This document shows, piece by piece, positions 22,841-35,300 of a stretch of 64,000 nt of DNA. The stretch's first letter is position 1. Every line of letters starts with the position of its first letter. Source of the stretch: Paracyclopina nana (lineage: Eukaryota > Arthropoda > Copepoda > Cyclopoida > Cyclopettidae); NCBI GenBank assembly GCA_019096065.1, contig JAGUCH010000002.1, forward strand, positions 11,978,501-12,042,500, written 5' to 3'. Below the pieces are notes generated by a model. That model was not told where the DNA came from. It did not search any database and saw nothing but the letters and a program-made list of their open reading frames with translations. The translations under genes were made by a program, and so were the position numbers.

Positions 22841-25800
22841 ATGTTTTCGTTGATCCGCACGCCTCACCCCGCAACGGGTGTAGAGCATTCAGTGCAAGCC
22901 CGATTTTTCGGCCCTTGGGAGAACAATTTGATAATAGCGGGAACAGATAGTCTTCGTGTGTTCCGACTTGTCCCCGACCTGGAGGGACAAGTCATCGGCG
23001 CCGACCGGCCAAAAATGAAGTTGGAATGTCTGTCCACATTCAAATTATTCGGAGAAATCATGGGGTTGGAAAAAGTGACTCTCCCTGGGTCGATCCGTGA
23101 CACAATTTTGGTGTCTTTTCAAGAAGCGAAGATCAGCGTTGTTGAGTACGACCCTGCTACTCATGATTTGAAAACTGTCTCATTGCACGTGTTCGAGGAC
23201 GAGGACAGCAAAGGGGGTTACGTCAACAACTTCTCGGTTCCTCTATTGAGGGCTGACCCTGATGGGAGATGCGCTGCCTTGCTCATCTACGGACGCAAAA
23301 TTGTCATTTTGCCCTTTAAGTACGCTTTTGTTCAAAACTTGCCACGCTTGATTTTAACTTTCTTTTTTTAACAGGCGAGATGGCTCTTCGGCTGTTTTCA
23401 GCTCGTCTGCTGATTTAACTGAAGGCGAAGCTCTTGCACAAAGAACGTCCAAAGTGTTGTCATCTTACACCCTGGATTTGAAGGCTGTCATCCAAACTAA
23501 TCGTGTGGACAACATAATTGACCTCCAATTCCTTCATGGTTATAATCAACCCACGTTGGCCATATTATACGAGCCACTTCAGACGTTTGCTGGAAGGATT
23601 GCTGTTCGAAAGGATACGTGCCGGCTGGATGTCCTCACTCTTGATGTTAAGGAAAGAGTCTCTGCCTTCATTTGGTCGAGAGAAATCCTCCCTTTTGACT
23701 GCGTCAAAATTCTGCCAGTGCCCAAACCGATTGGGGGCATCATGGTTTTCGCAGTCAATTCGCTATTTTTCCTCAACCAAGGCATTCCTCCATATGCAGT
23801 TAGCTTGAACACATTAGGAGACTCAGCCATGGAGGGCATAGCTAGTAAGAAAATAACTTTCCCCCTATTGCAGTCTGATTAACAGTATCGTTTCTAGAAC
23901 CCATGGAAGGAGTGAAGCTAACGCTGGATTGTGCTCAAGCTGAATTCATCACACCGGAACGAGCTGTCATTTCGCTTAAGGGCGGTGAGCTGTATGTACT
24001 GAGTTTAATAGCCGATGCCATGAGGACAGTGCGAGGCTTCCATTTTGACCGAGCGGCTGCCTCCGTTTTGACAACGTGTCTTTCTGTTTGCGATGAGAAC
24101 TACTTGTTTCTCGGTTCGAGACTGGGCAATTCTCTCTTGCTTCAATTCACGGAGAAAGAGATAGGCAGTGTAGTGAATCCTGCCCAACTGAGCGTGAACA
24201 GAGACCAGCCTCCCCATAAGAAGAAAAAAGTTGAGCCCAATTCCGACTGGTTGGCGTCAGATGTGGGCGACATTCATGACATTGATTTGGAAGTGTATGG
24301 CACTCAAATTGACGTGAGCATGACAGCCACTTCCAAAATCACCTCGTACAATTTTGAGGTCTGTGACAGCATCTTAAATGTGGGTCCCTGTGGGCACCTG
24401 GCCATGGGTCAGCCCGCTTTTCTATCTGAAGAACTCATGTCTGCCACAAAGGCAGATCCAGACGTGGAACTGGTGTCCACCTCTGGACATGGGAAAAATG
24501 GGGCTCTGTGTGTGCTGCAGCAAACTGTTCGCCCACAGGTTCTGACCACTTTTGAGCTGGCTGGAGTGAACGACATGTGGACTGTAATTGGCAAGGAGAG
24601 TCAAGTGGAAGATGGTCTAGGTCATGCTTTTCTCATCCTCTCAAGGTAATATATTTCGCGATTGAAGCGTCATCATGATATCATCGAATGTTTCAGAGCT
24701 GAATCCACGATGATCCTCCAAACTGGAAAGGAGATCAATGAGCTTGATCAGTCTGGGTTTTTCACCGAAGGCCCAACGGTATTTTGTGGCAACCTTGGCA
24801 ATAACAAGTACATTATTCAAGTAATGACAAACATGGTTCGCTTGTTGGACGGATCTGTCCAACTCCAAAACCTAAACTTGGACCTAGGATCCCCAATAAT
24901 CCATGTCAGTGCGGCTGATCCCTACTTGGTTGCCATCACTGAAAATGGCCAACTCATTTTGCTCAGTCTGGAAAAGTCTCTCTCCAGGACGGGGACAAAG
25001 CCAGAAATCAGCGTGGTCAAGGCCAACTTGAAGACTAAAGTTCTCACTGCTTGTGCATACAAAGATTGCTCCGGATTGTTCACGACCGACACTCCTGAGG
25101 AAATTGAAGCCACCAAAGAAGCCGCTGAAAGTATTGTCACGAGTGCAAATGCTGACATTGACGACGAGGATGAGCTCCTCTATGGAGAAAGTGCTCCTAG
25201 CTTATTCGAAAAAGCAGCCACTGAAGCAAAGCAAGACAAGTCGTTAGGCTCAAGATCTTGGAAGAGATTCTTGACCACTCCCACTCCAACCTTTTGGACT
25301 TTGGTTCTACGGGACAATGGTACCTTGGAAATCCTATCCCTGCCCGATTTCACAGTGAAATATGTCATACAGAACTTCAACTTGGCCCCGAATATCCTCC
25401 AGGACTCTCTTTTGTCTCCCACCTTGAACAACTCAGTTGAAAATTTGCCCAAAATCAACGAAATCATGATGGTTGGCTTGGGGGATCACCAAAGGAGGCC
25501 TTTGCTATTCGCGAGGACAGCCGATCATGAGCTACTCTTGTATGAGGCTTTTGCATTTTACGACAAGTTGGAAAAGAAGCAGTTGAAGATCCGATTCAAG
25601 AAAGTCAAGCATGGACTCATTCTCCGTGAACGCAAGTCCAAATCGAAGAAAGAACGAGCTCTGGTCAATAAGAGTCAAATGAGGTATTTCAATGACATTG
25701 CCGGCTACGAGGGAGTCTTCTTGTGTGGACCTTACCCCCATTGGATCATTTTGACGGGCAGAGGAGAACTGAGAACTCACCCCATGGGCATTGACTCGAG

Positions 25801-27336
25801 CATACCGTGTTTTGCTTCTTTCCACAACGTGAATTGTCCTCAAGGATTCATTTACTTCAACCGAAAGGGCGAATTGAGGATTTGCGTCCTTCCCACGCAT
25901 TTGTCCTATGATGCTCCGTGGCCTGTGCGAAAAGTGCCTCTGAGGTGTTCTCCGCATTTCGTGGCTTACCATCTGGAATCGAAGACCTATGCTGTGGTTA
26001 CTTCGACAACGGAGACCTCTGAGCAAGTGTGGAAGTTCAACGGGGATGATAAGGAGCTTGTCACTGAAGAGAGAGATGAACGATTTCCTTGGCCATCCGT
26101 GGATACTTTTTATGTCCAGCTCTTCTCTCCCATTTCCTGGGAAGCTATTCCAGGTAAATTATTTTAATGCCATAAAAAATGGCCATTTTTAATGGTTTGT
26201 ACTTGCAGGTACAAAGTTGACTTTGGAGCCTTATGAACGAGTCACTGGGCTCAAGCATTTGTACTTAACCTCGGAAGGACTTCATTCTGGAGAGAAAGGC
26301 TATATTGTTTGCGCCACGGCCTTTTGTTATGGCGAAGACGTCACGCCCCGCGGCTACATTCGCATCTATGACATCATCGAGGTCAATCCTGAGCCCGGTC
26401 AGCCTTTGACCAAAAACAAAATCAAGCCAGTCTACGACAAGGAGCAGAAGGGACCCATCACTGCCATCGACGCTGTGAACGGGTTCTTGGTGGCCACTGT
26501 GGGGCAAAAAATCTACGTGTTCCAGTTTAAAAACAAGGACCTCTTTGGAGTGGCCTTCATCGACTCCCAAATCTACATCCACACTCTGGTTACTATGAAG
26601 AACTTCATCCTTGTTGGAGATGTGATGAAGTCCGTGGACCTGCTCCAGTTTCAGCAAGACTATCGCACTCTGGCTGTCATTTCGCGAGATGCGAGGCCAC
26701 TCGAAGTGTATGGCCTTGAATATGTTGTGGACAATACGACGTTAGCCTTTGCTGTCACTGACGCTGATCGCAACATTGTGCTTTTCATGTACCAACCTGA
26801 GGCTCGTGAATCAGGTGGCGGTCAAAAGTTGGTTCGTAAGGCTGATTTCCATCTGGGACAGCACATCAACCACTTGTTCAGAATCAGAGCGAAAATCACT
26901 GATCCTTCAGCCGGGGGAAGATTGCTCACAGGTATTCATAAATTACTGCTTTTATCACTCATTTGGATATTATTTGAATTTTCGGTTAGGCTGGGAAAAG
27001 AGGCATGTGCTATGGTTTGCCACTCTTGACGGAGCTCTGGGCTACCTATTGCCGTGCAGTGAAAAAACCTACAGAAGGCTGCTCATGCTGCAAAATGTTT
27101 TGGTGACCTCAATTCCGCACGCTGCAGGACTGAATCCAAAAGGATTCCGAACGTTGAAGCAAAGGCGGCGTGAACTGCTCAATCCTTCAAGAGGAATCAT
27201 TGACGGTGAGCTGGTGTTCAAATTCACTGATTTGCCGTTCAATCAGAAATCGGAAATTGCCAACAAAATTGGTACCAAGCCTGTGGACATCATGGACGAT
27301 CTTGCTGAATTGGACAGGATGGCAGCTCATTTTTAA
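22841..27336 (+). CDS. CPSF1: Cleavage and polyadenylation specificity factor subunit 1 (CPSF160)
   Basis: Scaffold subunit of the nuclear complex that recognises AAUAAA, holding WDR33 and CPSF30 for pre-mRNA 3'-end cleavage. Six exons join in phase: 22841-23319, 23375-23844, 23898-24645, 24697-26153, 26209-26931, 26990-27336; 1407 residues against 1443 in human. Three beta-propeller regions characteristic of the CPSF160/DDB1/SF3B3 family are recognisable: GTDSLRVFRL at the N-terminus, SLKGGELYVLSLI, VCDSILNVGPC and SGHGKNGALCVLQQTVRPQ in the centre, and FHNVNCPQGFIYFNRKGEL, YDAPWPVRKVPLRC and LVSRDARPLEVY-like runs later. The C-terminus IGTKPVDIMDDLAELDRM..HF is typical. Intron 2 has two in-frame acceptors; I prefer the 53-bp version over a 41-bp one. 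No canonical AATAAA follows closely. Confidence 0.95.
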
Positions 27337-27538
27337 TCAGATCTACTATGTAACTATTATTATATATCGGAATATAAACGGTTTTGCATCGCGCAACCAA
27401 ATCTCAACACTCATCTCCCTAATAAGCCTGATGAGATAATTACCCTGAGCACATCTCAACTCCTAAATCTCAGCCATTTTGAATTCGCAGTTATTCCTCA
27501 CTTCACTTGAGGTCAGGAGTCGGGCTAGGTCAGTTAAC

Positions 27539-28870
27539 ATGCACAAAAAGGTTTTATCGCTGCTGGCTTTGGCTCTGTTGGGCGCAGCTCGATCCGAAGA
27601 TGTTCTTTGGAACGAAGACAATTGCCAGGGAACCGTGACCGACGCGATCTGCTGCTCTGACCGGCTTTGCGATGACCAGACGCAATTTTCTTGCACCTCT
27701 GATGAGCGAAGGGCCATTTTTTGCGCATGGGACTCGAGTAAGAGCAAGTGCTTGTCCATCAGGGACGCTTCCAACAATGTTTGCTGCCAAACCGAAACCA
27801 AGGCTGGTTGCTCTGATTTGATCAACGGCATTTGTCCCAAGGACTTCCAGGTAATTGCTATCCCCTAATAATTGGATTCTTGATATCGTCATAAGGATTT
27901 TTATTAGGTGCCGGAGAACTGCTGCTCGGAAAATGGCAAAAAGTGGACTCTGTTTTTAAAGGGGATCCAACCAGGCATGGTGTGCTGCAACTCACCCTGT
28001 AAGGAGATGGAGGATAATCAATGCAGTCCTTCGGATTATTGCCTCAAAAAGAAGATTTCCGGTCGGTCATTTGGAGCGCCTACCGTCAATCCGAGGAGTT
28101 TAGGGTTTGCCACCTTGGAATCAAGACAGGTGCCCTATGGCTCCAACTACTTGAATATTTTCAGCAACGACGTCAACAACGCGAATCAGTTCAAGGTACG
28201 GATTTCTTTTATGTTCCAAAATATACTTGATGCTTATTTCGTGCTTCTGTAGGATTTCAAGACGAATGAGGTGACTGTGGATGACATTATCGCCCTGATG
28301 AACGACGCGTTGGCCAATGACCAAGATATTGTCAAAACTGACCAATCTTTGGTGGCTTCTCCTTTTGGCCAGTTCAAGAACTACAACGCCATGCCTTATT
28401 TCGCCAACTACATCAATCCGCAACTGATTGTCAATAAGGCATTCAGTCCTTTCGGTCTGCAAGGATTTCATGGGTATCCCGCTTACAACGGATATAGCCA
28501 ACCTTACGGCCAGTCTTACGGCGGATACGGTCAACAATCGTATGGTGGTTATGGTCAGTCTTATGGTGGCTATGGACAACAGTCTTATGGTGGCTACGGA
28601 CAACAGTCTTATGGTGGCTATGGTCAATCTTATGGTGGCTATGGACAGCAGTACTCCGGATACGGCCAACCTGTTTATGGTCAAGGTTACAGCCAACCTA
28701 ACTATGGTCAATCTGCTTATGGCCAGCCTACCACTCCACCCACCAACTACGGCCAGTCTTCTTATGGGTCGCAGCCTCAGTATGGCCAACAAACAGCCCA
28801 GACTAGCCAACAGTACCGAGCATCTCAAACTGGCTCACAGTCTAGCTCCAAAACGAGCACGAATCAGTAG
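27539..28870 (+). CDS. Secreted cysteine-rich protein with Tyr/Gly/Gln repeat tail
   Basis: No named family recognised. Three exons, 27539-27850, 27908-28195 and 28253-28870, join at phase 0 across two 57-bp introns; 405 residues. A signal peptide ([19 protein letters not shown]) is followed by a cysteine-rich block (about residues 25-150) with several CC pairs, suggesting disulfide-rich whey-acidic or CLIP-like modules, though none is clearly matched. The last exon holds an N-terminal helical stretch and then, from about residue 285, a repeat of Gly-Gly-Tyr-Gly-Gln and Gln-Ser-Tyr units ending in a Ser/Thr/Gln-rich tail. Such compositions occur in cuticle, eggshell, silk and bioadhesive proteins, so a structural extracellular role is plausible but inferred. 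CDS start is the first ATG after an in-frame upstream stretch without ATG. Confidence 0.8.
28500..28680 (+). repeat. Coding minisatellite of SYGGYGQ/Q units
   Basis: Tandem 21- to 24-bp units encode Gln-Ser-Tyr-Gly-Gly-Tyr-Gly-type heptads and octads inside the last exon of the secreted protein. At least six copies are near identical at the DNA level, suggesting recent expansion. Confidence 0.75.
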
Positions 28871-28933
28871 CTATAAGCAATGCATATGTGTTTTTTTAAC
28901 TTTGATTATTTTTCTGTGATATGAGACATGAAA

Positions 28934-28939
28934 AATAAA
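28934..28939 (+). terminator. Polyadenylation signal of the YGQ-repeat gene
   Basis: AATAAA 64 bp after the stop codon. Confidence 0.7.
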
Positions 28940-29388
28940 AGTCCTTTAACAATGCAGACTTGGTGCTTTTATTTGGAGGGGTCATTGATCTACCGCAGAT
29001 GCTGGTGCTTCGAGACAACAAAGAACTTTTTCAAATACTGCCTTGATCTTGAGCAAGTTCAAGTGGGTGGCTTTCTTTTAATTTTTTGGTCTTTGTTGCT
29101 TGTTGGCTAGAGTCCAAAAGGACGACACATAAGGGTGTCGCATATTGTGGGCTTAAAAGTACTATCTACTTGGGTCTTCTTAAAGCAAAACACTGCTTAG
29201 TTTTAGATGTAGCTTCGGTAGCTACGCATCTTTTAGGTGCTTTCACTTGCTATCTGGTGAGGGGCTACAAAAACATGAGAGATAATGAAAGCTCCTGCAT
29301 TCTTACACTGCTGTCCAATCTCCATTGCGCAGTTGACTAAGGAGCTTTCGAAAATGCACAAGTGAATCCTTGGCTCAAAATTAAAAGT

Positions 29389-32300
29389 ATGGCTAGTGAT
29401 AGCAACGAGCATGATAACCTTTGGAGGTGGTTATCCCACTCTGAAGACTCCATATTCTTACTAGATGGACTCAATAACCTCAAAGATCTACTGGTACCAA
29501 CTGCAGAAGAGTTGCCACCGAGTGAAAGTGCCGATTTTTCGTACAGCTCCCAGAAGGAAGATATTACTCAACTGGAAAATATCATCAAAGGTTAATCACT
29601 TATAAGCTCTCTAATGGCTTAATTGGCACTGAAAGTTGGCAATATTCCAGCGTCGTAAAACCTAATTGTACTTTTTTTAGGGTCCGAGTTACTTGCGCAG
29701 GCTTTTAAAATTGAACATATTATAAGTAGGATGCAAAATTTGCATTAGAAAGTTCAACTAAGCTTAAGATTACACTGAATACCGATATAAATGAATATTT
29801 TTTCCAAGTTTACCAAACGTTGAAAAAATCTTATGATAACACATTGAACGGGTTGTCTAAAACCTGCACCGACCCGCACCGACCCGCACTGATCCGCACC
29901 GACCCGCACTGACCCGCACCAAGCCGCACCGACCCGCACCGACCCGCACTAACCCGCACAAACCGGCACCATACCGCACAAACCAATAGAAAACAAAAAA
30001 GCTTAAAAAAGGTTGCTGCCAGCATGAACTTTTAAGCAAAACTTCAAAAGCAATTTCAAACCCGCACCAAGAAGTAACTTTTTTCAAAGTGGTTACTGCA
30101 AAAGTTAGCTGGTAGCATGACCTTTCTGGCACAAGTGGCCTTTTTGGCCTTTGCAAGAAAAGTTACTGCAGTGGCTGGCCAAGAAAGAGCCATTTCTGCT
30201 CTCCTATGTAGCGAAGCAAAACTACAAGTGCGATTTCAAACCCTCGCCAAGAAGTAACTTTTTTCAAAGTGGTTATTGCAAAAGATAGCTGGTAGCATGA
30301 CCTTTCTGGCACAAGTGGCCTTTTTGGCCTTTGCAAGAAAAGATACTGCAGTGGCTGGCCAAGAAAGAGCCATTTCTTTACTGCAACCTGGGGAAAAAAT
30401 TCCCCAGGTTAATTTTTTCCAAATGTAATTGTTTACATTTTGTTTTTCCCTATTACATGCTAGTCTTGGTAGAGAAATGTACTGAGAAGTTTTTGGTAAT
30501 TGAAACCTAACCTGGGATTTTCGGTTTTTGGTAGAGAAAAAGTTTTGTTCATCTGCTTTGCATTAAGCCTTGTTATGGCACAGCTAAAGTTAACATTGTA
30601 AGTCCAACATTTTGAGGTAGGACTTATGAAGTCCAATCAGCAGTTGGGCCTAGAGATGCCTCAAAGTAATTTTTTGACTCTAATAGTTCCCTACTCCTTC
30701 AGCAAAAGTTAGGCCCCAAGAAAAATCCGAGAGGTCGCGAAAAATTTGAGAACTGAGCTACTATTTTTCATCTGAGCGTAGGATTGAACCCTTTTTTAGT
30801 AAAATATGTCTTATTACCTACCGGTAAACCGTAACCGCAAATCCTGGGTGTGCCTTCAATTTCCAAATGCTTCTCAGCTTTTTCTCATACCAGGGTTTAT
30901 TTTTCCCCGGAAAATAAAGTGTCTCCCGACTCACTATTAAGCTAAAAACGATGCCACTCGATTTACTTCAAAACTAAGCAGCAAAACGTTTGTTGCAGGA
31001 ACCTGGGACTGTGTTGCTTGGGCGCCTCCACCCGCCTTCCTGGTGGAAGTCGCATGTATAAGATGATCAGTAAATACATGGCTATACCCTAGTAAACATC
31101 TCTATGCATTATCTCGTAAGAGCGTTGCTTGTCAGGCTAACAGGGTGTTCAAACTCCCACACTTGCTTAGTACAGCATCGAGTTTTTAGAACGGGATAGT
31201 CTTGGAATTTCAAGCCAACAAGGATTTGCGATTACTGGTAGAGAATAAGACATATTTTACTAAAAAAGAGTTCAATCCGTGAGTTTTCTGGCTATTGCCA
31301 ATTTCAACATATATATCAAGTTTTTTGAGTAAGGACTGGTTCTGGACCCTTTTGGACCCTTTGGACCTAACACATGAGGTCCAAACAGCAGTTGGGCCTA
31401 GAAAAGGTCATGCTTCGCTACATAGGTGAGAAGAAATGGCTCTTTCTGTGCCAGCCACTGCAGTAACTTTTCTTGCAAAGGCCAAAAAGTCCAGTTGTGC
31501 CAGAAAGGTAATGCTACCAGCTATCTTTTACAGTAACCACTTTGAAAAAAGTTACTTCTTGGCGCGGGTTTGAAATTGCACTTTTAGTTTTGCTTCGCTA
31601 CATATTAGATCATAAATGGCTCTTTCTTCGCCACCCACTGCATTAACTTTTCTTGCAAAGGCCAAAAAGGCCACTTGTGCCAGAAAGGTCATGCTACCAG
31701 CTATCTTTTGCAGTAACCACTTTGAAAAAAGTTACTTCTTGGCGCGGGTTTGAAATTGCACTTGAAGTTTGGCTTCGCTACATAGGAGAGCAGAAATGGC
31801 TCTTTCTATGCCTGCCACTGCAGTAACTTTTCTTGCAAAGGCCAAAAAGGCCCCTAGTGCATAAAGGGCATACTACCAACTAACTTTTGCAGTAACCACT
31901 TTAAAAAAAGTTACTTCTTGACGCGGGTTGGAAATTGCACATGAAGTTTGTCTTCGCCACATAGGAGAGCAGAAATGCCTCTTTGTTGGCCAGCCACTGC
32001 AGTCACTTTTCTTGTAAAGGCCAAAAAGGCCACTTGTGCCAGAAAGGTCATGCTGCCAGCTATCTTTTGCAGTAACCACTTTGAAAAAAGTTACTTCTTG
32101 GCGCGGGTTTGAAATTGCACTTGAAGTTTTGCTTCGCTACATGGGAGAGCAGAAATGGCTCTTTCTTGGCCAGCCACTGCAGTAACCACTTTGAAATTTG
32201 AAGTTTAAAGATCATGCTAGCTAGCACCTGACATTTCCACTTTAAGTTATGCATTATTAAATAGTTTTGATAAAACCGCTCTATTCATATCCATTTTTGC

Positions 32301-35300
32301 CTAAAAGCTCTAGCTTGCTACTAATTGAAGTGCTTTATCTGCTTTTAGTTAGCTTCTTATTGTTTTTTTTTTGGTTGGTGTGGTATGGTGCGGGTTGGTG
32401 CGGGTCGGTGCGGCTTGGTGCGGGTTGGTGCGGGTCGGTGCGGCTTGGTGCGGGTTGGTGCGGGTCGGTGCGGGTTGGTGCAGATCGGCGCAGCTTTTAG
32501 ACGCGGCCCACATTGAAGTTTGTAGCCATTACCATGCTATGCAATCGCAAAGTATGATCTGATTTTGCTCTCTTCTTTGGTTACTTAGGTGGGATCCACA
32601 AGACAAATCACAGAGCACATGTGTCCCTGTTTAATTACCGGATGCAAGCATTAAATGGGATTTGGAAAGCAAGAAAAACAGCCAAATACATCACTGATGA
32701 ACTTATTGCTGAGAGAAAAAAGAAAGCTGCAGCAACAAAATCTCCCAAGGGATTTGGAAAGATTGCAAGCGATACTTCAGAATTGACACTGCTTATGTTG
32801 TTTCCTCTGATAGAATCACAAACCAAGATTGATCCAGGCTTGAAGTCATCAATCACTAATTTGCTCTTGGACTATTTCATCAAGGCTCAACCTATGAGCA
32901 TCAAAGGGCCTAATAGTCAGCTTGATGGTATTGAAAATTTGCTCATGCACTGGATTGAACAGGATAAGCAAAGCTTACCAACGATTCAAGCCTTGATTGC
33001 ATTGGCATGCTCAAGAGACTCAATTGATACATTGATAAGAACTGCATTTGCCATAATGAGCCTAGACTTGGATATTCTGGAAATGTCAGAATTACTGACC
33101 AGAGTACTGAAATTTGATTATGAGGACAATGAACCAAAAATTTTGGACGTACATTACCATTTGAGAGGGTTCCATTACAATGCAAAGTAAGTATAAAAAG
33201 CTTTGCCCTGAAATTCTAGCAATTATTTATACCATTACATGAACATACTCTGCGCAAACATTTCGATAATTATCTGTTATTAGTCAACCTTTTTGAACTT
33301 AGGAAAATATCAAATTCAAGAAACAATCAATGTGAATGCAAAGAATTGGTCAGGAGGTCCATCATCCCAACCAAAGAAAAGTACCTCATTGTGTCAAATG
33401 CCACTGGATGTCATTTAACTAAGATAGGAACTGGATATGAAGAAACCATTGCAGGCTTAGTGTACACACAGAGCACATCATGTCTAATGCCTAGCCTGTT
33501 TGCAGAAGTAAATGGTGTGACTATTCAAAGACCATGTGACTTTGACAAAAATGCTGATAGATTTGGTTTCATTCTCACTGATGAGCTTGAAAAGGGCATT
33601 GAGATTGGAGTTCCCGAAGAAATGCAAATTCAATCAAAACTTGTCAAGACTATCTTAATTCAAGGCCAAAACAATTACCTTATCTGGCTGAGACTTGTGT
33701 CAACTGCTGACATGACTGATTTTGTGCCTCAGCTAGGCCAGTTTTTGGTAGTCAGTGATTTGTGTTCATTTAATCCAAAAGGAAATATGTGTTTGAAGAA
33801 TCGAAGAATTTTACTCAAGAATTCTGAGACAGGTGAAACAATTGCAAAAATTCTTAAGTGCCTTAAAATGCCACATATGGGGAGAGACACAAGTAATTGT
33901 TCATTTGATTCACAATCTTCTACATCTTGTGGAGTATCGGCATCAAGCTTACTTGAGAGCCAGATTATGATTGATGAGCAATTTATCACCATTGTGACGC
34001 CAAATCCTGAGACAAGGACAGGAAGCAAATTGGTAAGAACTCTGGGAACTACTTATTCTTTTGACTTGGGTACTGGAATTTTACATTCTCAACACGACTT
34101 ACTGCTTGAAACAACCCTTGCACCTCCTTCTTTGCCGAGAGGATTTTCCATTGCTTCTTCAAGCATTGCATATTGTCCAAAATATCACAGGTTCTGGGCT
34201 TTGGCCTACAACAGAATAGACGAATTTTTGGGAACTCCAGGCTATGAGTCAGGATCATACCTTAAACAAAAGTTGTCTGTTCATTCTCAATTACTTCCTG
34301 AGAGCTCCAGAATGTTAACAATCTCTCAGCTGTTGGAACATGCTGCCATACAGATGATGAAAGCTAATGAACCAACTCAGTTGAAGACTGTTCAATCTCT
34401 TCTTAAAATTGTTATCAGCCTTCAAAACTCCATTCCGCAATTAAGCATACTAGCAGTGCAGATTCTTACAAAGGCTAACATTGGCGAGGAGGACAGGGAT
34501 TATGTCAAAAAACACCTTGACTTAATGCTACAAAATATTGATAAAAATTACGTGGAAATGGTGCTTTGCCTAAGATTTAAGCTGTGCCCTCAGTCCATAT
34601 GTGATCAAATTGAAGAGCTTTTGAATGAAAATATTCCAGATGTAGTAACTCATTCATTAAAGATCCTTTACATCAAGAGTATGATCCACCAATTCCCAGA
34701 AGAAGTTGTTATTGAAGACAAAAGTTGGGCAATGTTCTGTAAATTTTTTGATGAAGAGGTTAAAATATGCTCTGCAGCTTTAAGAGTAAGAAAGAAGCAA
34801 TTGGATTTTTTGATTTATGTCATTAGCTCAATAGGAACCAGAGCATTTCAAGATCCAAACAGGTTTAAAGAGCTCTTCAAGCAAGTTTTTACTATGGCAT
34901 GTAGTGGAAGCATGAGTTGGACTGAAAAGTTAGCAAGTTTAAAGATACTAGACTTGGATAAAATAGAAGCTGTTGTGGAAACTTCACTAATTGGACCTAC
35001 ATATCTAGGATGTCTCCTGAGCTTTGCAAAGCAAGTACAATTGCAAGGCAATGACTTCCTTACATTACTGACAGAGCTTTTCAGTAAAATTGCCAGATTA
35101 ATGTCTGATCTTAACATCCCCCAACTCTTGGACTACAAATTAGAAAACCTCCTGCCTTGGGTGTTCAAAAGAACATTCTCCTCATCTCATCCAATAAGTG
35201 AGGGATACAGGCTGCAAGAAACTATTAAGCTTCCTGGCGCCAAGTGCCTTTTACTTTTATTTGATGAGCATTGTTCAACAACTACTGAGAATGACAAGCT

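Larger units (their letters stand above)
29849..32508. mobile_element. Non-autonomous foldback (long inverted repeat) transposon in HECTD4 intron 1
   Basis: This 2660-bp element is bounded by a perfect 9-bp duplication CACATTGAA. Its ends align ungapped as an inverted repeat: positions 7-14 (GTCTAAAA region) are identical and 23 of the first 32 bases match. Each arm starts with twelve 10-bp units of the ACCGACCCGC type, then continues with ~180-bp units, about two in the left arm and more than four in the right, in opposite orientation. The ~1-kb centre (about 30380-31400) has no ORF of note. A 9-bp duplication and tandem repeats inside long inverted arms are known from Foldback and Mutator-like elements; that family assignment is inference. 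No transposase is encoded, so it would need one in trans. Confidence 0.85.

Noticed and set aside
28121-28828. 235-residue minus-strand ORF rich in Arg/Leu/Ile
   Set aside because: It is the antisense shadow of the YGQ repeat exon and has no family features.
29754-30156. Open frames reading Val-Gly-Ala-Gly-Arg-Cys-Gly-Ser repeats
   Set aside because: They are translations of the 10-bp transposon array in several frames on one strand; no start, splice or codon evidence supports a protein.
30776-31160. tRNA-like B-box sequences (minus-strand GGTTCAATCCT near 30785 and TGTTCAAACTCC near 31146) suggesting a tRNA gene or SINE
   Set aside because: I could not fold a cloverleaf or find a matching A box; at best a decayed tRNA-derived fragment.
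29861-32490. CRISPR-like array from regularly spaced repeats
   Set aside because: Repeats are contiguous 10-bp and 180-bp units without spacers, in inverted arms, in an animal genome.
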